Source of the DNA: Streptomyces sp. D2-8
GTDB taxonomy: Bacteria > Actinomycetota > Actinomycetes > Streptomycetales > Streptomycetaceae
Assembly: GCF_023184515.1 (NCBI RefSeq)
Contig: NZ_JAAHBP010000011.1
Span: forward strand, 124,001 to 188,000
DNA length: 64,000 nt
Direction of reading: 5' to 3'
Below, piece after piece: positions 25,956 to 35,300 of the stretch. The translations under genes and the position numbers were made by a program. Each line of letters starts with the position of its first letter. Within the stretch, counting starts at the first letter, position 1. The notes beneath the pieces were generated by a model, which saw only the letters and a program-made list of their open reading frames with translations, did not search any database and was not told the DNA's origin.

Positions 25956-26651
25956 TCAAGTTGTAGCGGCGAGCTCGGCGAGGTGCCGGGCTGTGCCAAC
26001 AGGGTCGATGATCTGATGGAGGTGTGCGCCAGGCAGGTGTGCCACGCGCCAGCCGCGTTCGCCCGCCTGGTCGGCGAGGTCGTCATACGGAGGGCCGAAC
26101 AGCAAGTAGGAGCAAGGATGGTCATCCCAGCCGTCGGGGACCGGGATGTGCTGCTCGTAGTAGGACAGCGGCAGGGCGGGCTGCTCCTCGATGACTGTCT
26201 GCCGCATCGTCGGATCGGTGAACATGGGTGCGATGTCTGCCTCGTCCCACCAGTCGGTCCAGCGCGGCAGCCTGCCGTTCACCGCCATCGGGCGGAGGAA
26301 CTCCAGCAAGTCGGGGGTGGCGACAGGGGTCGGTCCGGTCCGGGCTGGCAGCGCGGCATCGACGAAGATGGAGCTGACCACCGGATGGTCGAGGCCCGAG
26401 CGGATCGCCGGGAGAAACAGGCCCGCGTTGCTGTGTGCCACCAACGTGACGGGACTGTCGGCCGGGAGCTGCCGGAGGTCGTCGCGGACGGCATCGACGA
26501 TGCGGGGCCAGAAGGGGGGAGCGCCGGCGCCTATGTGTAACAGGGAGGGGACCCGTACCTGGTATCCCGCCGTCGTCAGGTGTTCGGCTACAGCATGCCA
26601 GGTCGAGGGGCCTACGGACGGACTGTGCACGAGAACGAAGATCGGCTGCAT
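25956..26651 (-). CDS. Alpha/beta hydrolase
   Basis: A 231-residue alpha/beta hydrolase. MQPIFVLVHSPSVGPSTWHAV is the first strand with the HG-like oxyanion loop (here HS). The nucleophile elbow is VAHSNAGLF with Ser74. The late GAHLHQI supplies the catalytic histidine and an Asp lies near DDHPCSYLLFG. ATG 26651 was chosen as the start of the fold. It is a short esterase-type protein of unknown substrate and the only apparently intact passenger gene in the element other than the permease and the integrase. It is on the opposite strand to both. Confidence 0.82.
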   Translation of the reverse strand: MQPIFVLVHSPSVGPSTWHAVAEHLTTAGYQVRVPSLLHIGAGAPPFWPRIVDAVRDDLRQLPADSPVTLVAHSNAGLFLPAIRSGLDHPVVSSIFVDAALPARTGPTPVATPDLLEFLRPMAVNGRLPRWTDWWDEADIAPMFTDPTMRQTVIEEQPALPLSYYEQHIPVPDGWDDHPCSYLLFGPPYDDLADQAGERGWRVAHLPGAHLHQIIDPVGTARHLAELAATT

Positions 26652-26752
26652 GTGACGATCCTGTCGCCCATGCCATCGGAGGCGCGACAGTCTTGGCCGA
26701 CAGCAGAACGCTTCGCTTCGAAGAAGCTCACGTGCCGCCAGAGCACGGCCGT

Positions 26753-26955
26753 TCACAACCATTCGTTGATGGCAGCTACGAGGACGGTGGCCTCGTAGCG
26801 GACCGCGAGCTTGTCGTACCTCGTGGCCACAGCCCGGTTCCTTTTGAGGTGATTGATGCCGCACTCGACCGCGTGCCGAGCCTTGTAGTCGTGCGGGTCG
26901 AACTTCGGCGGCCGGCCGCCGCGCGGACCGCGTTTCTTGCTAACACGGTCACCGA
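26753..26955 (-). pseudogene. C-terminal fragment of an IS5-family transposase
   Basis: On the minus strand the frame reads KKRGPRGGRPPKFDPHDY, then RHAVECGINHLKRNRAVATR, then YDKLAVRYEATVLVAAINEWL and stops. This is the end of a DDE transposase of the IS5 type common in Streptomyces; the RHAVE glutamate belongs to the DDE triad. The N-terminal two thirds are gone, and the frame upstream of about 26955 does not look like transposase. An insertion-sequence scar inside the element. Confidence 0.8.
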
Positions 26956-27084
26956 TAGGCGCCGGCGCTACGTCGGATCCGGTCATACTCCTGGTGCTGC
27001 CCAACTTACCGCCGGAATTGCGGAAGATCTCACGCAAAACCGGGAGTTCGCTCGCGAGGCCGTGCAGGAACAGGGGCGGTGCGC

Positions 27085-27252
27085 ATGAGCTGCCCGAAGA
27101 AGAAGCAACTTCAGTCTGGTGAAGTGGTCTCTCGCTGGCGTGCTGTTGAGTGGGGAGAAAACGAACAGCAGCGTCTTGCTGACATATTGTTTGGGCGCCT
27201 GTCCAACAGAGATGAGAGAAGCATGATTTCTTCTAGATCACCTGTCGAGTAG
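27085..27252 (+). CDS. Possible small protein upstream of the integrase
   Basis: A 55-codon frame from ATG 27085 (MSCPKKKQLQSGEVVSRWRA) to TAG 27250-27252, with AGGGG upstream. Its codon choice is much more AT-rich than the chromosome (ATATTG, TCTTCTAGA), like other mobile-element DNA. No homology is recognised. It could be a small regulator or excisionase-like factor, or chance. Confidence 0.4.
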   Translation: MSCPKKKQLQSGEVVSRWRAVEWGENEQQRLADILFGRLSNRDERSMISSRSPVE

Positions 27253-27360
27253 CGTTTAGGAACGCTAAGCTGAGGGGGCATCACATGGAGACCCCAGGGG
27301 GTGGCCGCCCCCTGGGGCCAGGCCGTCGCGGACCAGCCTGCCAGTCACGGAGGGGCTGAC

Positions 27361-28758
27361 ATGGGGAAGGGTACCGTCATGCGCGGGCGCCGGAGTGGAC
27401 ACGGTGTTATCCGCGTCGCAATCTATCTGCGCGTTTCCACGATGCAGCAGCTTGAAGGTTACGGCCTGAAGGTCCAGGAAGATCAGTGCCGGGCCTGGCT
27501 TGCCTACGCCATGCGTGGACAGAAATACGTCGTTGCTGATGTGTACATTGACGGTGGCGTTTCAGGAAAGCTCGCCAATCGTGACGACCTTGACCGTCTG
27601 ACCGCCGACATCATGGGCGGCAAGGTTGACTTGGTCGTCTTCGGCAAGCTCGACCGCATCGGCCGCACGATGAAGAACATCCATCGTTGGGTCTACGACG
27701 TCACTGACCGCGGCGTCCGTGTCGCCACTGCTGACGGCCGTATCGACTCCGACGACGAGATGTTCGGCATCCAACTCTCCCTCCTCGCCTACATGGCCGA
27801 GGTTGAGCACGCCTTGATTCTCGAACGCACCATGGGCGGTCGGATGCAGAAGGCTGCCGCTGGGGGCTGGCCACTGGGTGAGCCGCCCTTCGGCATCATG
27901 CTCGACTCGGACGGAAACCCTGTGCTCAATCCCGATGAGGTCAGGCAGATCGAGGCGTACGCCGACTTCATGATTGATTCGCCTGAACCCGTGACGCAGG
28001 GGGACGGGGCCCGCCACCTCAACGCACTCGGTTACACCCAGCGCAACGGCAAGCCGTGGGTAGGAGGCAACCTCGGTCGGCGCATCGAGGCCAGCCTTCG
28101 CGGCTACGTCGAGTTCGTTTTCACGGGCGAGAACGAGGATGGCGACCCGATCACCACGACCTTCCGAATCGATGTCCCGAAGCCGCTGCCCGAGGAACGC
28201 ATCGAGCAACTGCGCGTTGCCATCAATCGAGGCAAGCGTGTCAAGGGCGCGCACTCTCGGTACCTGCTGTCCAACCGCCTCATCAGCGTGTGCGGGGCGC
28301 ACCGGACCGGCAGCAGCATCGCCAGCGGCCGTTACTACCGCTGCATGGGCGGTCGCGTCGAAGGCGGAGCATCTCAGAGCCATGAGGATTGCTGGGAGCT
28401 ACCGGTTGCGGACGTCGACGCGGCTGTCTGGTCCGAGATTGAAGGCCTGCTGGAAGACAAGACGAAGCTTCACAGGCTGATCGCCGAGTGGCTGGGCAGC
28501 GTTCCCGAACGAGCTGCTTCCTACCGGCGTCGACTGGCCGAGCTGGACGAGCAGCTTGAGAAGAAGCGGTCGAGCCGTAAGCGCAAGATCGCATTGCTCC
28601 TGGCCTCCGCTGAGGACGACGAGGATGATGCTGCCCTGATCGAAGAGCTGAAGGCGGAGCTGAGGCAGCAGGAGGAGGAACTGTTTCAGGAGCGCAGCCG
28701 CGTCGCTATGCGGCGGTTTCTGTGCCGCCTTCGTATGTGCTGCCTCGGATGCTGGTGA
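27361..28758 (+). CDS. Large serine recombinase (site-specific integrase), C-terminus altered
   Basis: A 465-residue serine integrase. The catalytic domain begins VAIYLRVSTMQQLEGYG with nucleophile Ser26, then GGVSGKLANRDDLDRL and GKLDRIGR. The recombinase domain (about 180-280) and a zinc-ribbon-like part (VCGAH ... YYRCMGG ... EDCWEL) follow. A long coiled coil (about 385-445) comes next. It then ends abruptly in MRRFLCRLRMCCLGCW, unlike the family, whose members usually continue to around 500-600 residues. ATG 27361 has GGAGGGG. It lies about 110 bp from attR, as expected. Probably a truncated or frameshifted enzyme; activity is uncertain. Confidence 0.9.
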   Translation: MGKGTVMRGRRSGHGVIRVAIYLRVSTMQQLEGYGLKVQEDQCRAWLAYAMRGQKYVVADVYIDGGVSGKLANRDDLDRLTADIMGGKVDLVVFGKLDRIGRTMKNIHRWVYDVTDRGVRVATADGRIDSDDEMFGIQLSLLAYMAEVEHALILERTMGGRMQKAAAGGWPLGEPPFGIMLDSDGNPVLNPDEVRQIEAYADFMIDSPEPVTQGDGARHLNALGYTQRNGKPWVGGNLGRRIEASLRGYVEFVFTGENEDGDPITTTFRIDVPKPLPEERIEQLRVAINRGKRVKGAHSRYLLSNRLISVCGAHRTGSSIASGRYYRCMGGRVEGGASQSHEDCWELPVADVDAAVWSEIEGLLEDKTKLHRLIAEWLGSVPERAASYRRRLAELDEQLEKKRSSRKRKIALLLASAEDDEDDAALIEELKAELRQQEEELFQERSRVAMRRFLCRLRMCCLGCW

Positions 28759-28867
28759 CCGGTGCGGTTGATCCGAAGTTCACCGCTGCCCAGGTGGCGG
28801 GGGAGCGCGACCACGATCGCAAGTGCAGCTCAGACGGAGAAGCGGGCGCTACCCCGAGTTGCAACCT

Positions 28868-28897
28868 GGCCGGTACGGGTGGACAAGCCTCCCGAGA
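28868..28897 (+). other. attR of the serine-integrase element
   Basis: Element arm P (28868-28890, GGCCGGTACG ... AAGCCT), core CC (28891-28892) and host half CGAGATG. The outer P arm mirrors P' at attL. Host sequence from 28893 continues the permease in frame. Confidence 0.82.
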
Positions 28898-29634
28898 TGA
28901 TCATCTACGGGCTGATCCAGCCGATCATGTTCGTGGTGCTGTTCACCTACGTCTTCGGTGGCTCCATGCAGATCGGCAACAGCACCAGCGCCGCCGACTA
29001 CAAGAACTTCCTGATGGCGGGCATCTTCGCGCAGACCGTCACGTTCGCCACCGCCAGCTCCGGCGCCGGTATCGCCGACGACATGCACAAGGGCCTCATC
29101 GACCGCTTCCGCTCCCTGCCCATGGCACGCGGCGCGGTGCTCAGCGGGCGCACCCTCGCCGACTCCGTGCAGACGGCCCTGACCCTGGTGGTCCTCGCCG
29201 TGGTCGCCCTCCTGGTCGGCTGGCGCGTCGGGTCGGACGGCAGCACCAACGCCGCCAAGGTCCTCGCCGCCTTCGGCCTGCTGCTCCTGCTCGGCTACGC
29301 GTTCACCTGGATCGGCGCCCTGATCGGCATGTCCGTCCGGACCCCCGAGGCGGCCACCTCCAGCGGCCTGATCTGGCTCTTCCCGGTCACGTTCATCTCG
29401 AACGCCTTCGTGGACACCAGCCACATGACCCCGTGGCTGCGCCACATCGCCGAGTGGAACCCCTTCAGCGCCACGGTCCAGGCCTGCCGGGTGCTGTTCG
29501 CCAACCCGGGCCAGTCCCAGTCGGACGCCTGGCCCATGCAGCACCCCGTGTGGGCCTCGCTGATCTGCTCGATCCTGATCCTGGTGGTCTTCCGGACCCT
29601 GGCGGTGCGCAAGTACCGCTCGGCGACGGCATGA
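28893..29634 (+). pseudogene. 3' fragment of the interrupted host ABC permease
   Basis: The host permease from codon 39 on (PEMIIYGLIQPIMFVVLF ... AVRKYRSATA), including all predicted transmembrane helices. Only the cytoplasmic N-terminus is missing. An open frame of 290 codons runs through attR from 28762 with an element-derived leader, so a chimeric protein is possible, but no good ribosome binding site is visible. Its natural 5' end is at 24442-24557. Confidence 0.9.
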
Positions 29635-29637
29635 CAA

Positions 29638-29668
29638 TGCCCCCGGAGCCGCGGCGGCTCCGGGGGCA
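29638..29668. terminator. Bidirectional hairpin between permease 3' part and greA
   Basis: A perfect 13-bp stem, TGCCCCCGGAGCC with GGCTCCGGGGGCA, and loop GCGGC between two convergent genes. Confidence 0.85.
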
Positions 29669-29689
29669 CATCAGGGCTCGAGTGGCCGG

Positions 29690-30187
29690 TCAGCCCTCGT
29701 ACGGCTCGGCCTTGAGGATCTTCACCGCGGCCTTCTTGCCGTTCGGCAGTTCGTACTCGGCGTCCTCGCCGACCTTGTGGCCCATCACGCCGGTGCCCAG
29801 CGGGGACTGCGGCGAGTACGTCTCGATGTCGGAGCTCGCGTACTCGCGGGAGGCGAGCAGGAACGTCAGCGTGTCGTCCTCGTCGCCGTCGAACGCGATC
29901 GTGACGACCATGCCGGGCGCCACCGCGCCGTCCGCCGCAGGCGCCTCTCCGACCTTGGCGCTTTCGAGGAGCTGGGTGAGCTGGCGCACGCGGAGCTCCT
30001 GCTTGCCCTGCTCCTCCTTGGCCGCGTGGTACCCGCCGTTCTCGCGCAGGTCGCCCTCCTCGCGCGCCGCGGCGATCTTCGCCGAGATCTCCGCACGCGC
30101 GGGACCAGTAAGGTACTCAAGCTCAGCCTTGAGCTTGTTGTACGCCTCCTGGGTCAGCCAGGTGACGTTCTCGCTGGTCTGGGTCAC
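29690..30187 (-). CDS. greA: Transcription elongation factor GreA
   Basis: A 165-residue protein that stimulates RNA polymerase to cleave backtracked transcripts. The N-terminal coiled coil carries the acidic tip motif REEGDLRENGGYHAAKEEQ. The C-terminal FKBP-like domain is present (SPQSPLGTGVMGHKVGED, then NGKKAAVKIL). GTG 30187 is the start, with GAGGAGC just upstream. It is convergent with the permease remnant. Confidence 0.95.
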   Translation of the reverse strand: MTQTSENVTWLTQEAYNKLKAELEYLTGPARAEISAKIAAAREEGDLRENGGYHAAKEEQGKQELRVRQLTQLLESAKVGEAPAADGAVAPGMVVTIAFDGDEDDTLTFLLASREYASSDIETYSPQSPLGTGVMGHKVGEDAEYELPNGKKAAVKILKAEPYEG

Positions 30188-30365
30188 AGGTGCTCCTCGT
30201 AGGTACTGGGAATACAAAGCATCGCCCTACCCAGAAGAATGTTCCTTCACGGAAGGGCGAAACCACGAGCCTAACAATTCAGGGGCCCAAGGGGGAGGAC
30301 ATAAGCCGCCAGATTCACGTCAATGCAGGTCAGCCGCTACGTATTCCAGGTGACACAGGTTGCGG

Positions 30366-30764
30366 TCAGCCTGCGTGGCAGCCCAGCAGCTCGGCCGTCG
30401 TCCCCGGGGAGGTCGTGCGGAGCGTGACGACCTTGTCGATGCGGGTCCCGTCCCCGTCGAAGCGGAAGTCGGCCCGGCCCACCTCGGCCCCGTTCTCGGC
30501 CTGCGAGCGCACGGTGCAGTAGCCGTCGGTGCCGGCGTCCTTGCGGACCTCCAGATGCACCTGCACGGACTCCTTGCCCGGCTCGAAGCTGATCACCTCG
30601 GCGCTGATCTCGTTCTGGGCGACGTAGTGATAGCCGAACCAGCCGACGAGCCCCAGCAGCGCCACCGCGAGGACGGCGCCCACGACCTTGAGCGTGCGGT
30701 CGGCGCGCTCGTCCGAGGAACGGCCGTAACGGCCCTCGGGCAGTCGCGTGCTCACCGTACTCAT
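30366..30764 (-). CDS. DUF4307 membrane protein
   Basis: A 132-residue protein with a cytoplasmic N-terminus, one transmembrane helix (VVGAVLAVALLGLVGWFGY) and an external beta-sandwich-like domain with two cysteines (DGYCTVRSQAENGAEVG ... AELLGCHAG). This is the actinobacterial DUF4307 family. ATG 30764 follows AGGAGG. In many actinomycetes it lies next to mca and greA, as here; function unknown. Confidence 0.9.
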   Translation of the reverse strand: MSTVSTRLPEGRYGRSSDERADRTLKVVGAVLAVALLGLVGWFGYHYVAQNEISAEVISFEPGKESVQVHLEVRKDAGTDGYCTVRSQAENGAEVGRADFRFDGDGTRIDKVVTLRTTSPGTTAELLGCHAG

Positions 30765-30911
30765 GATCGTCCTCCTGGCAGGGCCGGGACGGAGGTCCCG
30801 GAAGGGGCTCCAGGACCGGGCCCCGGAATTATTCGCCCCCCGGTTCGGTCACTATAGAAGCCGCTGACTGCGCCGACGCACACAGGGCGCCGACTTACTG
30901 AGGATTGAGTC

Positions 30912-31793
30912 TTGACTGACCAGTTGCGACTGATGGCCGTTCACGCACACCCCGACGACGAGTCGAGCAAGGGCGCGGCGACCATGGCGAAGTACGTGTC
31001 CGAGGGGGTGGACGTGCTGGTCGTGACCTGCACGGGCGGGGAGCGCGGCTCCATCCTCAATCCGAAACTGCAGGGCGACGCGTACATCGAGGAGCACATC
31101 CACGAGGTACGCAAGAAGGAGATGGACGAGGCCCGCGAGATCCTCGGGGTCAAGCAGGAGTGGCTCGGCTTCGTCGACTCCGGACTGCCCGAGGGCGACC
31201 CGCTGCCGCCGCTGCCGGAGGGCTGCTTCGCCCTGGAGGACGTGGACCACGCGGCCGGTGAGCTGGTGCGCAGGATCCGCGCCTTCCGCCCCCAGGTGAT
31301 CACCACCTACGACGAGAACGGCGGCTACCCGCACCCCGACCACATCATGACCCACAAGATCTCCATGGTGGCGTTCGAGGGGGCGGCGGACACCGAGAAG
31401 TACTCGGAGGCGGAGTACGGCCCCGCCTACCAGCCGCGGAAGCTCTACTACAACCAGGGCTTCAACCGCCCGCGCACCGAGGCCCTGCACCAGGCGATGC
31501 TCGACCGCGGCATGGAGTCCCCCTACGGGGACTGGCTCAAGCGCTGGGAAGAGTTCGGCATGAAGCAGCGCACACTCACCACGCACATCCCCTGCGCCGA
31601 GTTCTACGAGATCCGCGACAAGGCCCTGATCGCCCACGCCACGCAGATCGACCCGGACGGGGGCTGGTTCAAGGTGCCCATGGAGATCCAGAAGGAGGTC
31701 TGGCCGACGGAGGAGTACGAGCTGGCGAAGGCCCTCGTCGATACCTCCCTCCCCGAGGACGACCTCTTTGCGGGCATCCGCGACAATGCCTGA
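30912..31793 (+). CDS. mca: Mycothiol S-conjugate amidase
   Basis: A 293-residue zinc amidase of the PIG-L/LmbE family that cleaves mycothiol adducts of electrophiles and antibiotics, releasing mercapturic acids. Zinc ligands are in AVHAHPDDES (His13, Asp16) and HPDH (141-144). It is longer than MshB at the C-terminus (KVPMEIQKEVWPTEEYEL), fitting Mca. The TTG start at 30912 follows AGGATTGAG. It overlaps or abuts the next small gene, suggesting cotranscription. Mycothiol chemistry confirms an actinomycete. Confidence 0.95.
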   Translation: MTDQLRLMAVHAHPDDESSKGAATMAKYVSEGVDVLVVTCTGGERGSILNPKLQGDAYIEEHIHEVRKKEMDEAREILGVKQEWLGFVDSGLPEGDPLPPLPEGCFALEDVDHAAGELVRRIRAFRPQVITTYDENGGYPHPDHIMTHKISMVAFEGAADTEKYSEAEYGPAYQPRKLYYNQGFNRPRTEALHQAMLDRGMESPYGDWLKRWEEFGMKQRTLTTHIPCAEFYEIRDKALIAHATQIDPDGGWFKVPMEIQKEVWPTEEYELAKALVDTSLPEDDLFAGIRDNA

Positions 31794-31794
31794 C

Positions 31795-32079
31795 ATGAGC
31801 GCAAGCGCAAGCCTGGCAATGACGCACCTCGTCTCCTTCGCCAAGGAGGTCGACGAGGACAAGGTCACCCCCGGCGTCCTCGGCTTCATCGTCTTCGCGG
31901 CGATGGCCCTGGCGGTGTGGGCCCTGATGAAGTCCATGAACCGGCACATGAACCGGGTCGACTTCACCCAGGTCCCGGACCCGGAGGCCGCACAGCCGGA
32001 GCAGTCCCCGGCGGAACCGTCCCAGCCGGAATCCGCGCAAGCGGAGCCCTCCGGCCAGGGAGGCAAGAAGCAGGGCTGA
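31795..32079 (+). CDS. Small membrane protein coupled to mca
   Basis: A 94-residue protein with one transmembrane helix (VTPGVLGFIVFAAMALAVWALM), the basic stretch KSMNRHMNRVDF, and a Pro/Glu/Gln-rich C-terminal tail. ATG 31795 is immediately after the mca stop; ATG 31786, which overlaps mca by 8 bp, is also possible. Conserved next to mca in streptomycetes as far as I recall; function unknown. Confidence 0.8.
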   Translation: MSASASLAMTHLVSFAKEVDEDKVTPGVLGFIVFAAMALAVWALMKSMNRHMNRVDFTQVPDPEAAQPEQSPAEPSQPESAQAEPSGQGGKKQG

Positions 32080-32200
32080 CGCCCCGAGCCCCAGGGGACG
32101 CCACCCGTCGGTGGCCCGGCACCGAGCGCCGCCAACGGGTGCGTCGCGCGCGCCGAGCAGTGCCGCCGACGGGTAGCTCACCCCTGGAGGAGCGCCGCCC

Positions 32201-32232
32201 GGAGTGTGGTGTCCGGAGTGTGGTGTCCGGAG
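32201..32232 (+). repeat. Tandem 14-bp repeat
   Basis: GGAGTGTGGTGTCC occurs twice in tandem (32201-32214, 32215-32228) with a partial third GGAG. It lies in the 224-bp gap between two convergent genes, a gap also holding several imperfect GCCGACGGG-type units. It looks like replication slippage. Confidence 0.7.
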
Positions 32233-32303
32233 CGAGGAGCATCCCGACGGCACCCGGCGTGCCCTCCAGGAGCGTCGCCGACGGGCTCCCGCGCGCCCCG
32301 GGC

Positions 32304-35300
32304 CTACGCCTTCGACTCCACGGCCACGCCCATCACCTCGCGCGCATGCCGGTTCGGCACCATGCCCAGCCGCCAGGCCTGCCAGCCCGCCTCCAGGGTC
32401 ACGCCCCGCTCCAGCAGCAGCCGGTACGCGTCGAGGTAGTCGTCCAGCTTCCGGTCGCGCAGCCCATGGCCCGCCCGGGACAACTGCGCCAGCTCCTCCT
32501 GCGCCACCGCCGCACCCACCTCCATGCCGCCCGGGGCCGCATAGGGCAGGAGCGTGCAGCGCAGGAAGCGGGCCCAGTCCTCGCCCCGGCGGTCGCCGTA
32601 GGACGCGAAGAGCTCCACCGCCTCGTCGCACAGCGCCAGAGCCTGCTGGGTGCGGGCGTTGCCCGCGTCCACGACCGCCAGTTCCAGGCACGTCCAGGCC
32701 TCGCCGTGGGCGACACCGATCCGCTGGAAGTCGGCCCGGGCATCGACCAGCAATTGCCGCGCGAAGCCTGAATTCCGCAAGGAACCCGTCTGCGCCGCCC
32801 GCTGGTCGCGGGTGACGCGGGCCGAGTGGTGGCGGGCGCACGCCAGACCGTAGACGTCCCGCATGCGGGAGAACATCGTGCGGGCGCGTTCCAGCTCGCG
32901 GACCGCCTGATCGAGACTGCCCGTCTCCTCCAGGGCCTGGCCCAGGTAGTACAGGGTCCAGGCCTCGCCGCGCGCGTCCTCGTTGTCCCGGTGCCGCGCG
33001 GCCGCCCCGCGCAGCTCCTCCACGGCCGGCGACGCGTCACCCGCCACCAGCAGGGCCCGGGCCAGCTGCGTCAGGGCCCAGGCCTCACCACGGGCGTCAC
33101 GAGTCCGCCCGTACAGCTCCAGGGCCGCCCGCAGCTCGCCCTCGGCTCGCGGGACGTCGCCCATGCGCAGCCCCAGCTGACCGAGCTGGAAGTGCGCCCA
33201 CGCCTGACCGTGCACGGACTCGCCCGCACGATGCAGCACCAGGGACTCGGTCAGCAGGTCCAGCGCCTCCGCCACCCTGGCCCGGTCCCGCTCCACCGCC
33301 GCCAGGGCGTGCATCGTCCACGCCCGGTCCGTGGCCAGCTCGGGGGAGGACTGCAGGGCGAGGGCCTCGCGGAGCTTCGCCGACGCCTCCGTCAGATTGC
33401 CCTGATGGTGCAGGGTGATGCCGAGGGAGCACAGCGCGCGGGCGGCACCCGCGTCATGATGTGCCTCCCGGTAGAGGTCCACGACCGACGCGAGGGTCGT
33501 ACGGGCCTTGTCCAGCTCGCCCAGCTGCCGCGCCGCGATACCCGTGCGCCACTGCACCGAGCGGACCAGCAGGCCCTCGTCCACCGCCTGCGCCAGCTCG
33601 CTGATCTCGCCCAGGCGGTACAGGTCACCCCGCAGCAGGCAGTAGTCGCACAGCGCACCCAGCAGGTTCAGCACCGCCGCCCGGTCCACACCCTCGGCAT
33701 GCCGCAGCGCCGCCGTGATGAAGCTCGACTCGTCGTCCAGCCAGCGCAGCGCCTCGTCGAGGGAGGGGAAGCCGTACGGGCTGAAGCGATTGGTGCGGGT
33801 CGACATGTTGCCGTCGACCATCCGCAGCACCGAGTCGGCCAGCTCGGCGTAGTTCACGATCAGCCGCTCCTGCGCCGCCGTGCGCTCGGCCGGCTCCTCC
33901 TCGTCGAGAAGACGGGCCTGCGCGAAGGAACGGACCAGATCGTGCAGCCGGTAGCGGTCGCCCCGGACGTGGTCGATCAGGCCGGCGCGGGTCAGGACCC
34001 GCAGATGCCGCTTCGCCTCCGCCTCGTCCGTGGCCAGCAGCGCGGCGGCCGCGGCGGCACCCAGCGAGGCCCGGCCGGCCAGGGCCAGCCGGCGCAGCAA
34101 CCGCCGTACGGTCTCCGACTGGTCCGTGTAGCGCAGCCACAGGGCACGTTCGACCGGCTCGACCGGCCCGTACGCGTCGAGGTCCGTGGCCAGCGCACGC
34201 GGGGAGCGCGGGCCGAGGCACGAGCCCGCGATGCGCAGTGCCAGCGGCAGCCCGCCGCACAGCTCCCGCACCCGGTCCGCGGACTCCGCGTCGTACGGCC
34301 CGGACCGGTCCTGCGCCGCCGCCCCCAGCAACTCCTCCGCACCGGCGGCGTCCAGCGGCGCCACCGCCAGCTGGTGCACCCGCGCGGGCAGGCCCTCCAG
34401 CTCCAGCGGGCCCCGCGCCGTCACCAGCACCAGGCTGTCGGACCGCTCCGGGACCAGGGAGCGGATCTGCTCCGCGTCCGAGGCGTCGTCGAGGACGACC
34501 GTGACCGGCAGGCCCGTCAGATGCTGGTGATACAGCTCGCTCAGCCGTTTCACCTGCTGGTCGGGGGAGGAACGCTCGCGGAACAGCAACTGCTCGCGAG
34601 GCGCGCCGAGCCGGTTCAGCAGATGCAGCAGGGCGTCGCGCGTGGACAGCGGGGACTCGCCCGGCCCCTCGGCGCGCAGGTCGACGACACAGGCGCCGCG
34701 GAAGTAGTCCTTCAGATCGTGCGTGGCGTGCACCGCGAGCGTCGTACGGCCGCTGCCGGGCGTGCCGTGCAGGACGACCACGGTCGGCTGGGTCTCCGTG
34801 CTCGCCCGGGCCGACTGCACCCACTGCCGGATCTGCGCCAGCTCGTGCCGCCGTCCCGCGAACGGCTCCGCCGGCTCCGGCAGCTGTCTGAAGGACTGCT
34901 CCAGCACGTTGCGCCCGCGCGCCGCCGCGCTCTTGTCCGCGCCCCGCAGCCGCGGCCCCGTCTTCTTCGGCCCGGTCGAGGCCGCGAGCACCCGCTGCTG
35001 ATCCAGGAACGGCCGGATGCCCCGCACCTCCAGCGCCGTCAGCCACTGGAGCCGCAGTTGCTCGGGCCCGCCCGGCTGGCTCACGGCACCGGCGCGACGA
35101 CTCGCGGCCGGCAGATGCGACCCGACCACCTTCACCACCGTCGCCGTCGCACCCACGACACCCACCGTCACACCCGCCCCGAGAGCCGTCCCGGTCCCCG
35201 TGCCGAGCGCCATGTCGGCGACGACGGCCGCGACCGCCGCCACCCCGGCCACCAGCAGCGGCGTCCCGGCGCCCTCCCGGGCATAACGCTGCCCGAAGGT

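Larger units (their letters stand above)
24558..28892 (+). mobile_element. 4335-bp integrative element in an ABC permease gene
   Basis: The borders are fixed by three agreeing facts: the flanks rejoin in frame to a complete permease, the two junctions share exactly a CC dinucleotide as the 2-bp core expected for serine integrases, and the element arms form an inverted repeat. Cargo in order: full replacement permease, terminator, Rep fragment, alpha/beta hydrolase (minus strand), IS5-type transposase fragment (minus strand), small ORF and large serine recombinase. It looks like a decayed descendant of an integrative plasmid or phage. There is no transfer gene and no intact replication gene. 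Confidence 0.9.

Noticed and set aside
25983..26540. Plus-strand frame opposite the alpha/beta hydrolase
   Set aside because: Continuation of the Rep-remnant frame into antisense sequence; the minus strand has the hydrolase motifs.
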